Part shown: one piece after another, positions 24,141-37,194 of the stretch
Position numbering within the stretch: the first letter of the stretch is position 1
Layout: each line of letters opens with the position of its first letter
DNA from: Allolobophora icterica
Taxonomy: Eukaryota > Annelida > Clitellata > Crassiclitellata > Lumbricidae
Direction: 5' to 3'
Assembly (NCBI GenBank): GCA_963556255.1
Contig: OY744617.1
Coordinates: 26,073,871 to 26,137,870 of the forward strand
DNA length: 64,000 bases
Program-made: the position numbers and the translations under genes
Notes under the pieces: model-generated
What the model was told of the DNA's origin: nothing
The model's input: the letters and a program-made list of their open reading frames with translations, nothing else
Database searches by the model: none

Positions 24141-25161
24141 TGACTGAGCAGGGATCAGTGGTGCAAAGAAAGTTTGTGCATGACTGACTTGGCACGGTCT
24201 TGCACAGCAGTGGCGGTCTCAGCAAAGGCTCAAACTATTACAAAAACGCTCAACCATCCAACATCAACAACACACAATGAACAATTTAGGTAAGTAACAA
24301 AGCCACACTTAATTAATAAATAATTATTAATTAACTGTACCACTAGCACCTGGCATAGAAAATCAGCCAGTGTTCCTGTAAGACATTTTATAAGAACTTA
24401 TGTACTCAATTGCCAAGCTGAAATCTGCATCTAATGAACCCTGTGTTCACAGAGTGTGAGTTCTCAGAAGTCATATGCGATCAGATCGTGAACTGAATGT
24501 AAAACACATTCACACAAGTTGGACATAGTGTACCGTAGCAACCAGGTTCCGGTAAATAATAATTTCACACACAAACTTCCAACAAAGCCAGTACAAGAGT
24601 ACTCATTTTATCTGCATCACTGGGTCAATCACCTAGTAAGTCAGGCAACTGGTCATTGGTGCAACAAAGCAGCATATTAGCCAATGCAAGCAACAGCACA
24701 AATGAACCATATCACATAAGACAGGAGACCATTTTAAAATCCGAGGTACACAAATTAAAATGACACATACTTAGAAACTCATAAAACCTAAAATAATAAT
24801 ACTTAAGATAATTTTAATTCTACTTAGCATAGTAATAACAAAAACAATACAAAATCAAATTTCACAATGGAACAAAGGCATCAGGAACAAGGAAACGTCT
24901 AGCAATTATAAAACCACGTCATTGATAAGACGAACATAATACCAACAACGCAACCACAGGCGCCTAGCATAAGAATCTTCTTCTCGCGGTCACGTCTCTA
25001 TTCGTATTATTAAACAAGCAAAAATATAAATTTCTCAGGTGTTCGTCCTTTCCCAAGAATCATTGGCAACCAATTCTGTTGCGACGTATGTCATGAAAAT
25101 TTATCCACAGCAGCAGAATGTCGACTGGAATCATCGTAAGGCACCCGAGCAGACGTCCCTA
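24141..25161. other. downstream of GMPPB, no gene seen
   Basis: A/T-rich sequence without recognisable exons or bounded repeats. It contains the region into which the GMPPB 3' UTR must run (leftwards from 25161); no single polyadenylation hexamer could be preferred. Confidence 0.35.
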
Positions 25162-28100
25162 TTACATGATGATGCGCGGATCGGGAACGGATTCTGAGAT
25201 CTCTTTGTGCGGGAGGACGTTTCCACCGTTTATGTACAGTTCGTCTCGGACAATGACGTCCTCGCCCAAGACAGTCACGTTTTCCATACGAACCTGAAAT
25301 CACAAATAACTTGCAACTCCAATCTCTTTCAGGTTTTATTTTCATAATCTGTTTTGATTTTGATAAAGGCGTTTCCGCTGTTCCCATGGATTGCACTTCA
25401 ACCAGACAAACTCTGGATGTGGCCTGCCCTACTGGCAACATATATACGTTGCTATAGCAACGAAAGACTGATGCCTCGTGCAGTGTTACTGGAAGGTACA
25501 AAAGTTCTTCTGATTAAGTTTAGGTTAGTTCATTTAACTTCTGGCTTGACTCAACCTTCCCAAACCTTGGTACAAAGAAGAATTTCTTTTATGCATGCTT
25601 AAAGAATATACTTACTTACTAACTTAATAAGGATTCAAAGCTTCATTTCATTTTCTTATAAAAAATTTCCAGTTCAGTTCTGGTAATTTCACTTAATTTT
25701 TAGATAATTTTACTTCATTTTTAGCCCACCACAATCAGCAGCACCACATCATTCCTTTAGTCATCATAGTTATTAGGACCCAAATTGTTTACTTTGTTCT
25801 TTACACCAACCAGCATTGACTGCGGTTTAACTTTTTAAGACCATGGATTGATGCCATGTGCATTTTGATAACAGTCATTTGTGGGTCAAGCTAATAAGTC
25901 ATTAGATTAGCACTTCATCATCAAAGCAGCATCCTTAATTGCTTAGAACATCCAAGAAGCAACTGACCCACTGTCCCACTTGACACCTCCAGCCGACGAT
26001 ACACGAATTCAGCCAAGCATGTGACTTGATCACCGTACCGCGAAGAATCGTGCAGCGCTTTATGCAGGCACCGTCTTGTATCACAACCTCTGGACCGATT
26101 GTAACGTCTGGTCCAATGCGACAGTTGCTACCAATCTTGGCAGATGGATCCTAAAGCAATCCAACAACAAAGTAGTAGTTCTCCTTGAAGAGGCGCTATA
26201 TAAATGTCCGACATGAATGAAAGAGAGTAGACTTCTTGGAAAATTGTTCAGTCCATTACAAAAAGTAGACATCTACAGAAAATTCGGTTCATCCTTTCAA
26301 ACCAAAGGAAAACTTTACCAACAATCACAGCCGGTACAAAACATTTTAAATTTGGAAGGTAAATGATGGTGATCAGCCTAGCAACATCTTAGCATGAATG
26401 TAAGTCTACCAACTTTAGAAGGTGAACAGTATATCCTGGACATACCTATGAAATCTACTAATGCTACCTACAATGACAGAATCTAACCAGAAGAAACAGG
26501 AAATCTAACCATAATAGAGCTAACCACTTCCTAAAATCAACAAGTGCTTTAACTGCTTAAACCCCATAGGCAGACGTTTTCTGTGGCCAGATCAAGCGCC
26601 CGGTACTCATTGATGCCGGTTATCTGGTCCATGGACTCCCACCTTACCTTTAGCAATTCACCTTAAGACATACCTGTTTAGTGCAGCCTTTTCTTAATAT
26701 TCTATTGAGTAAGGTGCCGCTGAGCACAGGTTGAGTGGCACCATAGCAAGTACTATATGACTATAATGATGATGACGATGATGATATGTAATATAAGCTC
26801 AAAGCCTAAGCATACCATTTCCTAAAATAAATATAAGCTTAGCACATAAGGTAACTCAGAGATTCAAAGCAAACTCAACCCGACAAAATTATTATTAATT
26901 ATTATTAATATAACCCAGAAAAGTGACTGGAAATGAATAGTACATACAACAAGCACATTTCCGACGGCTGCAGGACCCTTGTAAAGCTTCTCTGGATTTT
27001 TGTTTTTCACGTCGTTAAGATACAAACACATTCCTGTAAGGAAGTCTTTGGGCTGGCCAACATCCATCCAGAACCCTACAGTTTCACAAAACAACTTGTT
27101 ACACTCATCTTCTGTACATCACTTATCTGCCTATGTCCATAACTTGTGGCATCTTGATCATATCTAATCAAAGAATAATGGCTAGAACCTGTTTAACTGG
27201 AATCATCCAGGGACTGATCATTAAAGGCTGATAAGATGTCTCCACGTTAGACTATGCTTCAAAATTCAAATGAATGGTTAGAGTTTTGAAGGGTTGGGTA
27301 ATCTAATACCTATATTACGGTATGTACCGGTTTGTACAGGTATCTGAACATTTTACACTGTGTCATTTCAGGTCTCTAAAACATTCTGTGAACATGACTG
27401 TCTATGATAAGACAAGAACATAACTTAAGCCATGTCAATGCATTAGGCCATAACTTAACATAACTTAAGCCATGTCAATGCAAAACCTATAGTTTCCTAT
27501 ATATGGATGAAGGCAAATCATCTAATGATATATCTCTCTCAGGCTCAAACAGTGGCATCTACCAATGGGGGGGGGGGGGGGGAGAATGATCTCCCACGGT
27601 TGCCAGAAGTAGGGGGGGGGTGTTTAACGTTCTGGATACACTGGTCAGAACACAGTTTTAATGAACATTTATTGTATAATAACTTATTTCAGATTTTCTT
27701 AGCTTGTAGCAACTTTTGATATGCACCATCAATGATGCTGATGTATATAATAAATTAATTTACAGTTCTGAGTGACTTCGGAGCCTCTTATATATGTTGG
27801 CCAGAGTGGGGTTTGTTCTCCTATTCCAGGTGGTAAATTAGATCCCATTGGGCTCAAAACGGAGGATGTTACCACATAAAACCTCGCAATGAAGAAGAAC
27901 CAACTACCACAGCTCTGTAGAAATTTCCAGACATGAAAGACTCAAGCCAAGATTTAGTTATCATGTTGCTGTACAACATACCACGAAGTTCCATCGCAAA
28001 AAGGTTTTTATCGGCAGCCATCGCTGGGAAGATTTCTTTCTCTATTGATGTCGGCCGAAGCTCAATACGTTTCAGAATCGATGGGCTGAACATGTACATG

Positions 28101-31100
28101 CCGGCGTTGATCTTGTTGCCGACGTATTCCTGAGGTTTCTCTACAAATCGGTCGATCTGGCCGTTCTCTGGACTGTAAACAACTACGCCGTATTTCGACG
28201 GCTCTGCCACTTGCGTCACCTGAAGGAAAGTTTGCCAATCACAAAGTCAATTGAACCAAACCTTTGAAAGTTTTATTATACTAATTTTATTCTTTTCTTC
28301 TGCTAAATGTAAAACATCATATTTTGTTAGTAAACAGTGCCACAGAAAGATAATGTGTAGGACCTACATTATCATCCATTTTAAACAAACTACGAAGGTG
28401 ATAAACTGGTTTCATTTATGCATAAACTTAAACCTTATTCATTCTTCTCTGCCACTATGACCAAATTGCTGAACACTCCCAACCACTCATGAATAGCTTA
28501 GGTGCCATATATAACTTTATTTACGTACTCAAGTTAAATGATCATATATCAGCCCACCAAACAGTCACACACTGTAATGATGTTCCTATATATGGCCACG
28601 CAATATTATCTTATAATTAGACATTTGATGTTAAATTGTAATGCTGTGTTAAGACGTGTTAGGCACAGACCTTAAATTACTTCTTTATAAAGTTTGATTT
28701 CTGCTGTTTTATACAGCACAACTATATATCTGTGTGAAACAGCAGCTGACTGGTAGTGCAACTGCATTTGGAAGCATCACCAACATCCTCTGTGTTAGGA
28801 ACTTGGGCAAATCTTTAATCATAATGTCCAAACTTCTGAAGCGCCACTCGAAAGTCAAGCGCACAGCACCAGCTTATTCACGAGCGCTGCATCAAGTCAG
28901 AAGGGGATTTCCAAAGAGTAGTCCAAAGGAGGTTCGAGTCTGGTCTCCACGAAAAACCTCTCAATTTTTTATAGCCTGATACCTTATTTGTGCAAGATCA
29001 AAGCATAACCCAATTTGGGAAAAGTAAACACCAAGAAGTGAATCTATTAGGAGATTTTATTTAGTGAATTCTTCCTAGTAGAGATCCTGTCTTTATTTCT
29101 AAGTTTTTTTTACAAAGCATTAGTTGCTGCCATACCACGATGGTTCCCTCTTTTCCGTGGTTTCTGTGGAATGTGATCATATCTTTGAACGGAAAATCAC
29201 AGATGACATCGCTGTTGAGGACAAAGAAAGGTTCCTCATCTTGGCACAGCGCCTCCCTTGCCAACGCCAATGGACCAGCTGCAGAAATGTCCACCAGACA
29301 TCAGTATCACTAGCTAGCATCATCACCTTCATCAAACGCAATTTTCAATCATCCTCATCATCAGTGGCAGCGATCTTGTCTGAGAGGTGGGGGGACAAAG
29401 TCGGCCACGATCTCGTCGACGACCGTTTCTTTTAAATCTTGTCCCAAACAAAAAAATTCTGCCACTTCATCTCCAAAAAATTTCGCTTTCATCTCCGAAA
29501 AAAGTTGATGACCTTTTTTTAGTCATTAGCCTCTTTTTACAAATTTTTCCCAGTGGTACATTTTTTTTCGTCCGTAGACTTTTTCCCGGATCTCATCTTC
29601 AAAAAATCCTACAAATTTTTAGTCTCATCTTCCAAAAAAGTGTATGACCTTTTTTTTAGTCCTCCACCTACTTTCGTGACTTTTCATGCCTTAAAAATAA
29701 CTTTTTTTTCTAGCTATTCGTCTCCACAGAATATTTTGGCCTTTTTTCCCTTCTCTTACACAATTTCATAATTTTAGTACTTTTTTCTTCAAATTTGGGG
29801 GACACTTCTGCTCAAAACAACTTTTCTGGTCAAAAAGGGACTCAAAACTCATTTTCGCCCTCACACACAATTGCATTTCTTGACCTTTTTTCATGTATCT
29901 TCAAAATTTGGGGGTCCGATGTATGGCGTGACCCCCCACTCTTAAAGGTGGGGGGTCTTGTCCCCCTCGACCCCCATAGATCGCCGCCCATGCTCATCAT
30001 AACCTTCAATCATCATCACAATTTTCGACCACCATCACCACGATGATTCCCTCTCTTCCATGGTTTCTATGGAATGTGATCATATCTTTGAATGGAAAAT
30101 CACAATGTTCAATCATCATCACCATCCCCTCACTTAATTATTATTATTATTATTAATGAGCTTTTATATAGCGCCCCTTCAAGGTTATCTACTCAGCAAC
30201 AACTAAACCTGAAAGTTAGTTGCTACTATCAAGTAAATAGAAGTTAATAGAATTCTACGACAGCCTAAAGTTCTTCAAAGAACCCCACATGTGAGATATG
30301 CCCACCATTTGTGAGTAATGCCCACGATTGCAACATATCACAGAAGGTGGACCAAAGCGGACAAGTGCTGTACCAAGGCCCTGAGACAAACATCAAAACA
30401 TAACAGCCCCTCTGCATCGTTAACCTAGTTTTCAAACAAAGCATGTTGAACCACTCAAAATACCACACTTACATGTATGTGTAGAATACAAGTACATGGA
30501 AATGCAAACATTTGTTAGTTTATAGGATTTATAAACAATTTATAAATGCCATGAGTATGAAGCATTTGCAACATCTTATTTCTTCAGTCGGCATTACTAT
30601 AAGCTTATTGTTTAGTATTCTTTCAACTTCTATCTCTATTTTTTTAAATTTCATGCAATTTTAATCAGTTCTGAAAACGTACCAGTTCCCAAGGGATCTT
30701 TCTCATGTGACATTGTGATTTTTATCGCAAGCTGCAAATCAAACAAAAGCCAGTGTCTAATGGCAGCAACTATGCAAAGCCCAAGACTTCTTCAAATTAG
30801 AACTGCTGCTAAGAGTACCAACTAACATGTGGAGACAAATAGTCGGTTGAAGCAATACAGAATAACATAGAATTGTCTACGTGTAAACCCAATACAATGC
30901 AACTATGACATGATTATGAGAGAATAAAACCTTTTACCATGAAATAATTATGGATTGAATTTTAATTTTAGATATCATAAATGCTAAAGAACCTATCAAA
31001 AATAAACCAAATAAACCACAGAAATCGTAAATATTCTCAAACCAAACTGCTTTTTTATAAATGCAAACACTTATTTCAAGAATTCTGAACAAAGGCAGAC

Positions 31101-34004
31101 TTAAAACCTATTAATCAGTAATACAGTAAATAAAAGCACTTGTCATATGAAATAATAAAATTATCTGCAACAAGGTCTGAAAATACTAAATACTAAATTA
31201 TCAAGCATGATTATCAATTAAAAAAAACTTAATAAAGAAATCCTTCAGTCTTATTCAACATGACCTTGCCAAAATAAAAATTCCCATGAACTCATAAACT
31301 GTAACTTCTTTAGGCAACCACTGTTAGTAAGCAAAATTAGAATGTAACTACGGTAAGCCAAAAATTGGTGAATTAGTAGCTAAACTTAGCTGAAGACAAA
31401 AGTTACTCAATCGGTACTTCCTGACCAACACCTCTACGTTTAATAACTGTCTTACATTGTGATCATAGTAGACAGGCTCTTGGTCACTACTGTTCTGTTT
31501 TAGAAATACAGAACATACTTAAACCTACCGTATATACACCATGTTCAACAAACACTAAACTATATGAAATAACTACTCTACTACCCATGACTTACAGTAG
31601 AATATAAAGTCTGCTCATACGTCTGCTGCAAGGTTAATATATTCTGATAAGTTCACCCTTATCAATCAATCAATCAATCAATCAACTAAGCATTTATATA
31701 GAACCCCTTCAAGGCAACCATTCAGTGGTGCCAAAACACACAATTGGATACAGCAACTTGCAAAAGCATCAAACAAGTTAGATCCAGAGCAACAGATCTA
31801 AGATATATCATGCTACACACAGCGACTCTTTCACAGTACACATACAAGATAATTAGTAACAATACAATAATACAATAATTAGTTAATTAATAAGTGATTC
31901 ATAGAATGGTAAATGGCATTAGTGGTGCTTTCCAAATGTTGACACTGACATAAGGGCTCCATGTTAGTGATTCTTTTATGGTAAGCAACATTACGGGTGC
32001 TTTCAGATCAAGCTTTTAAAAATATATTAACATACATTCTCCACAAAAACGCAAACCCAGTTATTGCAAGCCTGCACCTTACAAGCAACATACTTATTTA
32101 TGATCTGTTAACGAAATGGTCACTTACTCGATCTTCTTCCACCTTCAGCTCCTTCATCAACATCTCAGCGTTGTAGCTGACCGCCAGGATGATGTGCTTA
32201 ACACCAGCCTAAATATTCATATCGTTTGATCAGAATGTTTTCATATTCATTAACATTCATTCAGTCAGCCTTAGAGTGTTTTCATTGAGAGAGAACAGAA
32301 AAGTTCGGCTGGATGCCAAGATCATGCAGTATAGTTTAGAGAACCATCCTTTATTACATGTTTATGCCTGTCAATGTGTTCTTGTGCATTTGTGTGTCTG
32401 TCTTACAATACCTGTGTGTGTGTTCCTGTACAACCAGAATTCTACAGTGGAGCTATATAAATGTCGAAAGGTATACACAGCATAAAGCACTACAAATTGT
32501 AATTGTTAATAAAACATTTGTCAAGCACCTCTTCGGACTCCTGGATGTGCTCCATATAAGGCCAAATTGTTTCAAATCACACAAGTCTTTAAAGCCCTAC
32601 AGAATGTAATTGTAATTAGTAACTTCTATTGTGCCGGTGCCTAATGCACAAGGCATCAACCGATGGCACACCAAAACCAAGCCATCATCAGGACAATATC
32701 CACAAGATCAGTTCATAGCACTATCTGCATAAATCGAAAAGGATTAGATACAAGCATCAGTTAAAGATCATGACGGGAAAACTGATAACACTCAATAATA
32801 TAATGATCACTGCATTTCCTTTCAGGCTGCCTGCTTTTCCTCAAAAACTGTTACAGTTATAGTCCTAAATGTAACTGTAAACTTAAATATTGGAACACTT
32901 CAGGAAAACTTTATATGAAGAGCTTTCTTGCAAAACCAGACAAATCCACTTTTCTGATTTTTTCCGATATCCATATCTGCGCGTAGCCCATTATTGTTTG
33001 CATCAGCCTACACCGTGCTTTCATGCAAAACCATACTAATAAGTGAAGTTTATCCATTGAAGAATAAGAATTTCGTGCAAAACCGGACAAATCCACATTG
33101 TCGTTACATTGTCGTTACATGCAAAACCAGACAAATCCCCAACAAATCATATGTTTATAACCATGTATGACCTATTTAACAAGGTCTTTCCGAAAAATTT
33201 CTCATGCACAATAATGCTGGTCACAGGCCTAACAAGTCAAACCATTCCCCTTTTCAAGTTTGCTGCAAAATTTGCTGAAAAATCAAATTTGCTGCAAATT
33301 TGATGAAAAATCTCATTTCTCTCAAAATCATATAAAGTGGATTTGTCTGGTTTTGCAAGAAAGCTCTTCATATCATATGACATTCTGATTTGAAATGCCA
33401 CTGACCAAGATGTTAAAACAACAATGTGTGCATGGGATGTAGCATTAACCTCTATCAAGCACTTGAAAATTGTTCTCATTGACCAGAGTTGGGCCAAGTA
33501 GATAGGCATTTTAGAGTGGTTCATTACAAGTTTTCTGAATAAACGAATTCAAATATGTATGTAAGAATGCATGTATGAATGACGTACATGTGTAAGTAAG
33601 TATGTATGTTAGTATGTATGTATGTATGTAATGTATGCATGCATGCATGTATGTTTGCATCAAGACAATTGCATAACTAAATGCCTCACAAACGCACTGT
33701 TTATTCTAGCCTAACCTTGATGTTAACACTTTAATGACGAGCACGTCTTGAAAGTGATAGGGAACCAGTTCAGCTCATCGTTAAAGTGCTAAAGTAACTA
33801 AGAACAAAAACCAGTGCTACACAAAGAATTCTGCGTGCAAAGACAACAGATCAAGTGACATAATCCGATCCTTACATCAACCAGAGCTTCGATCTGATGC
33901 ATCAGCATCGGTTTATTGGCAAACTCTATCAATGGCTTTGGCCGTGTCAGGGTCAGAGGTCGTAACCGAGTGCCATAACCACCAACCAAGATCAGAGCCT
34001 TCAT
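25162..34004 (-). CDS. GMPPB: mannose-1-phosphate guanylyltransferase beta (GDP-mannose pyrophosphorylase B)
   Basis: Makes GDP-mannose from mannose-1-phosphate and GTP in the cytosol, the donor for N-glycans, O-mannose and GPI anchors. Eight coding exons on the - strand, in order: 33876-34004, 32128-32208, 30683-30731, 29136-29278, 27982-28219, 26948-27075, 25968-26150, 25162-25293. All borders are GT/AG and phases agree, giving exactly 360 residues, the length of vertebrate GMPPB. The N-terminus [18 protein letters not shown] is the nucleotidyltransferase signature; NSD at 108-110 (metal-binding Asp), FVEKP at 159-163, NKINAG at 169-174 and [11 protein letters not shown] near 216-226 follow. 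Residues about 257-320 are left-handed beta-helix hexapeptide repeats ([19 protein letters not shown]), and the protein ends PDPRIIM. No broken exon. Introns host a hAT MITE, a partial exon 4 copy and several LINE tails. Confidence 0.97.
26175..26215 (+). repeat. LINE 3' tail remnant (GMPPB intron)
   Basis: TCCTTGAAGAGGCGCTATAT followed by AAATG and an ATGAATGAA tail, about 25 bases upstream of GMPPB exon 7 on the gene strand. A short remnant of the common tail. Confidence 0.65.
26590..26800 (+). pseudogene. LINE 3'-end fragment (GMPPB intron 6)
   Basis: A stretch reading [10 protein letters not shown] near 26668 is followed by TGAGTGGCACCATAGCAAGTACTATATGACT and a GATGATGA tail (26762 on), the usual ending of a LINE of the L2/CR1 type. 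Decayed and short. Recognised by pattern only. Confidence 0.45.
29362..29992. mobile_element. hAT-type MITE, family N copy 2
   Basis: CAGTGGCAGCGATCTTGTCT at the left and TAGATCGCCGCCCATG at the right, exact 8-bp duplication CTCATCAT (29354-29361 and 29993-30000). It shares CCCCCACTCTTAAAGGTGG with the copy at 167-418. It lies in GMPPB intron 3, between exon 4 and the partial exon 4 copy. Confidence 0.88.
30037..30104 (-). pseudogene. partial duplicate of GMPPB exon 4
   Basis: 68 bases match 29134-29201 (3' end of exon 4 plus two donor bases) with five differences, all transitions. The GMPPB frame stays open ([16 protein letters not shown] is retained), three changes are silent and two are conservative (K to R, T to I). 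The copy stops abruptly at both sides, has no acceptor in front of it, and lies 5' of exon 4 in transcript order, in intron 3. Confidence 0.85.
30130..30200 (-). repeat. LINE 3' tail remnant (GMPPB intron 3)
   Basis: (ATT)n at about 30137-30155, then AATGAGCTTTTATATAGCGCCCCTTCAAGG: the - strand end of a LINE of the 49333 type with its TAA tail. Confidence 0.7.
31660..31730 (-). repeat. LINE/SINE 3' tail with (CAAT)n
   Basis: CAATCAATCAATCAATCAAT followed by CTAAGCATTTATATAGAACC and CCTTCAAGG: the same tail sequence with a four-base rather than a three-base terminal repeat. In GMPPB intron 2. Confidence 0.65.
32610..32720 (+). repeat. family P interspersed repeat copy 1
   Basis: GTAATTAGTAACTTCTAT...GTGCC, ATGCACAAGGCATCAACCGA, CACCAAAACCAAGCC and CAATATCCA(C/G)AAGATCAGT recur at 34590-34705 and 46220-46345. 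About 110 bp. Ends are not defined, so the class is unknown. Confidence 0.65.
32913..33374. mobile_element. fold-back type element with long inverted ends
   Basis: About 38-bp near-perfect inverted ends (TATGAAGAGCTTTCTTGCAA... at 32914 and its inverse ending near 33372). Extra internal copies of GCAAAACC(A/G)GACAAATCC occur at about 33077 and 33120. No coding capacity and no clear target duplication. In the GMPPB intron between exons 1 and 2. Confidence 0.6.
33590..33660. repeat. (GTAT)n / (GCAT)n microsatellite
   Basis: Imperfect run of TATG and ATGC tetranucleotides in GMPPB intron 1. Confidence 0.85.
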
Positions 34005-34589
34005 TGTCTACAGCTTCTGAAATGTTAAAATGAACAAAACCACACATGAACAATATGTTATAAGCACTTTACGAATTATTTCTTAAAATGTGCTTAAAAT
34101 GAACAAAAGAACACACAAAACACATATATAATGTATTTCATGCATTTTGCTAATTATTTCTAAAATATGTTCATAGAAAATGCTGCAAACTATCAGCTGA
34201 TGACAAAGACGATGATGACATGATTGTGGTGATGGTTTTAACTTAATAGATTTCAGACTGTCACTTTAAAATAAGTCTAAAATAAAAAAATTTAAATTGC
34301 CATGAGTGGATATGCATGTCTAAAATATACCTCACAGGAACTACTGTCTGTGCATCATATCAGAAATGGGTCACAACCAGAACTAAAGACCAGATGAACT
34401 AAAACATGCCTAAATTTCACCCAATAAATTGTTATCCAAAAAGCCATCAAAACTCCGATAGTAGGTCAAATCACCGAAGTCAATGAGAGAGCATATACGG
34501 GGTAACTTATAGTGATTTAAAGCAATTCTTCTTCCATGTTCTGCCTTCAAGCAGGTCCAGGAATGCAGCAACACCATTCTTCTATGTGC

Positions 34590-34705
34590 CGACAATTGTA
34601 ATTAGTAACTTCTATCGTGCCAGTGTCTAATGTATAAGGCATCAACCAATGGTACACTAAAACCAAGCCGTAATGTCACTATCCAAAATATCAGTCCACT
34701 ATGAC
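34590..34705 (+). repeat. family P interspersed repeat copy 2
   Basis: Matches 32610-32720 over about 110 bases, with ATGTATAAGGCATCAACCAA and CACTAAAACCAAGCC as diagnostic blocks. Confidence 0.65.
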
Positions 34706-34913
34706 AGAGAGACAACCTATGATTGCGGTTGCACAATTATGGACACACAATTTGAAAAAGACGAGTCTCAAGTTGATAATGATAATGACATAAGCGATTC
34801 AGCAGTATGGACAGATACACCGAAAGATTTCCAAAATCTAGGTCCATCAACAGTAAAAGCTCATTCATCAAGAACAGCTCTCCAATCTTAGGTACCGTAT
34901 GACCAAAGAAAGG

Positions 34914-35474
34914 CAGTGATGTAGTACTCGAGTCTGGACAAGGACACGAGACCGATTTTCTGCAAGCTTGAACTTGGACTCGCACCCCTGGACTCGAATA
35001 TGACTGGTTGACTCGGTTTTCCGAGTCACAATTTCTGAGCAGAACAGGAAACTGTACTGCCACGACTACACTTACTGGCAATTAGTTTTAGCTGTTCCTA
35101 TCATGAGTGTGCCTGTTGAATGTGTGCTTAACAGTGGAAGAATTTTTATGTGTCCGCAATCCACATCATGCCAGATTATCGAATAAAACTTTATCTAATT
35201 TAGTGTTTTAAAGTGTAAGTTGGATAGCTTGCATTATCAATTCTTTCTGCATATACAGTGCTGTTATTTTTTTCTGTGACATTAAATTGCGTGTTTCAGT
35301 GTATTCTGTTGTTGGTGGACTTGGACTCGATCTTAAGTGACTTGGACTCGAACACCTCTGGACTCGACTTAAACGGACTCGGACTTGATTCGGCCTAGTA
35401 GGAGTCCTACTACTACGCCGAATCAAATCCGAGTCCGTCTAAGTCGAGTACTACACTCGAGTACTACATCACTG
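34914..35474. mobile_element. hAT-like MITE, family K
   Basis: Perfect 20-bp inverted ends CAGTGATGTAGTACTCGAGT / ACTCGAGTACTACATCACTG. Flanks AAGAAAGG and AAGAACAG agree at 6 of 8 positions, a decayed 8-bp duplication. Subterminal GGACTCGA / GACTCGGACT repeats lie at both ends (34935-35020 and 35318-35400). Non-coding; in the probable GMPPB 5' UTR intron. Confidence 0.78.
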
Positions 35475-35850
35475 AAGAACAGAGATAAGACTGAGGAATA
35501 AGGACTAATTTTAAGTATTGTTTTTGGCAGCGCTCGTGAATAGGTTGTGCTTGGCCTTCGAGTGGCGCTTTATATTAGAAGTTTGGAGATTGCGATTGAG
35601 CTCCAGCGATTACAAAAGCCAAAACACCGTATACAAATATGTCATCCCAACAATTGCCCAACACAAATACTTATAAACAGCAGGCAAATAGCATCACAAC
35701 ATAGACCATAAAAACTAAGACAATTCGAGAAATAAATAAGAATAAACAAAACTCACATATGACGCAACCAGGAAAGCCAATTTCTTCCTTTTAATCACCA
35801 AATTTCGCTCACTACCCGTTGCCACGAGTTCACTTGTGTTTTTACATTAA

Positions 35851-36392
35851 GTGCCCACGTACTTCCTATGACGTAACTTTAAATTTGGTGCTCTACAATC
35901 CCGCAACGATCACTCCAAACAGGGAAATACTTATACGTACCGTAAGTGCGTGGCTTAAACAACTAATGTCGCTAAAAATAATTTTTCATTGTAACCTCTC
36001 GAGGTTAGCAATGGGCTGCCTTTCTTTCATCCACAAGAGTTTTGATTCCATGATTTCACCAGTGGTCGTTCTAGTTATGTAAAACATGTTACTCTTTTCT
36101 CAAAACGTATGAATAGCTCAGGAAGGGGCAGATTCTGAATTGCAAAGCTTGAAAGTGCTTTAACAACACTGCAGTACAATTTAATGAAGAAATTGAAAAT
36201 TGTCTTGATGTAGGCCTACAGTAGCCGGTTGATTACGGTGCTCAGTTGTAACGTGGGGTACAGCCTGTACAAGTGTGTGACTCCAATGAGATGGATACTG
36301 TGTACATAGCTTGAACAAGTTCTTCATTTGACAACAGCTTCGATTCTGAGATTCAGATGTGCTGACCTTGTGCGTAATAAATGAAATACAAT
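35851..36392. other. unassigned
   Basis: Probable GMPPB upstream region. No exon, promoter motif or repeat could be supported. Confidence 0.3.
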
Positions 36393-36975
36393 CAGTGTTG
36401 TGCGCTACTCATTACTTCGTATGCATTACTGTAACTAATTACTATTTGTTTGGTAACTAATGCAGTAAATAGTTACTTTTTCAAAAAATTAATTAGTTAC
36501 AGTAACTGAATACATTTAGAAGGTATTGGTAACTAAAGAAAAATAGTTACTTTGCCTTACTTGAAAATTAAGTTTGCGTCCGATGCATCGTACAGGTGTA
36601 GGCGACTCTAGTTTAAGTGGCCATATCCTGACACCTAGATGAAATAGACTTAGCGACTAACATTTTGAGATGCTTCTTCTGTTGTGAGCCAAGACCTGGA
36701 GTTTTCAAATGTGCTATTTAACTAGAGTTTTAATATTTTTATTATAAATTTTTTATTATTAACTTGAAATTGACTTAGCAACAAATAATTTTGGACTTCA
36801 ACATTTGTGTGTGGTAACTAAAAGTAAATATAGTTACTTTGAACAAGTAACTGTAATCAGTAACTAGTTACTTTTTAAAAAGTAATCTGTTACAGTAACT
36901 AGTTACTTTTTGCAGTCTGGTAACTAATTACTGTAACTGATTACCTTTAAAAGGTAACTAAATATGATAATATTG
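36393..36975. mobile_element. hAT-like MITE with GTAACT repeats, family L
   Basis: Starts CAGTGTTGTGCGCTACTC, and is filled with AGTTACTTTTT / TAACTAATTAC words in both orientations. This is typical of the widespread animal hAT MITEs that begin CAGTGTTGGG. The right end is not sharp and no target duplication was found, so the boundary is approximate. Confidence 0.5.
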
Positions 36976-37194
36976 ACTCAAGTCTGTGAAGTGACAGCTT
37001 CAGGAGAGCAGTTTGCATAACATTGTTTTAGCTGTTGACAACAATGTGGATATTTTCACGACAGGATGTTTGCCATATGATTATCTTTTGCAGTGGCAGA
37101 GTCAACAATATGTGATGTTGATATTCCCAGACCAAGTACCTCCATGATCTCTTCATCATCCAGGCAACCCACTCCACCCAATCATCCTCCTTCC

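Larger units (their letters stand above)
34005..35850 (-). promoter_or_regulatory. GMPPB: probable GMPPB 5' UTR exon and intron
   Basis: Twelve bases before the GMPPB ATG there is an acceptor (AACATTTCAG, exon from 34016 down). A matching donor GTGAGT lies on the - strand at 35756-35751 after an A/T-balanced stretch, so a non-coding first exon ending at 35757 is likely. The transcription start, promoter element and upstream limit are not visible. The intron contains repeat family P and the MITE at 34914-35474. Confidence 0.45.

Noticed and set aside
27869..27960. SWLESFMSG on the - strand in a GMPPB intron, resembling the [11 protein letters not shown] segment of exon 7
   Set aside because: Only five residues agree, the surrounding sequence does not, and the true exon 7 segment is intact in its proper place.
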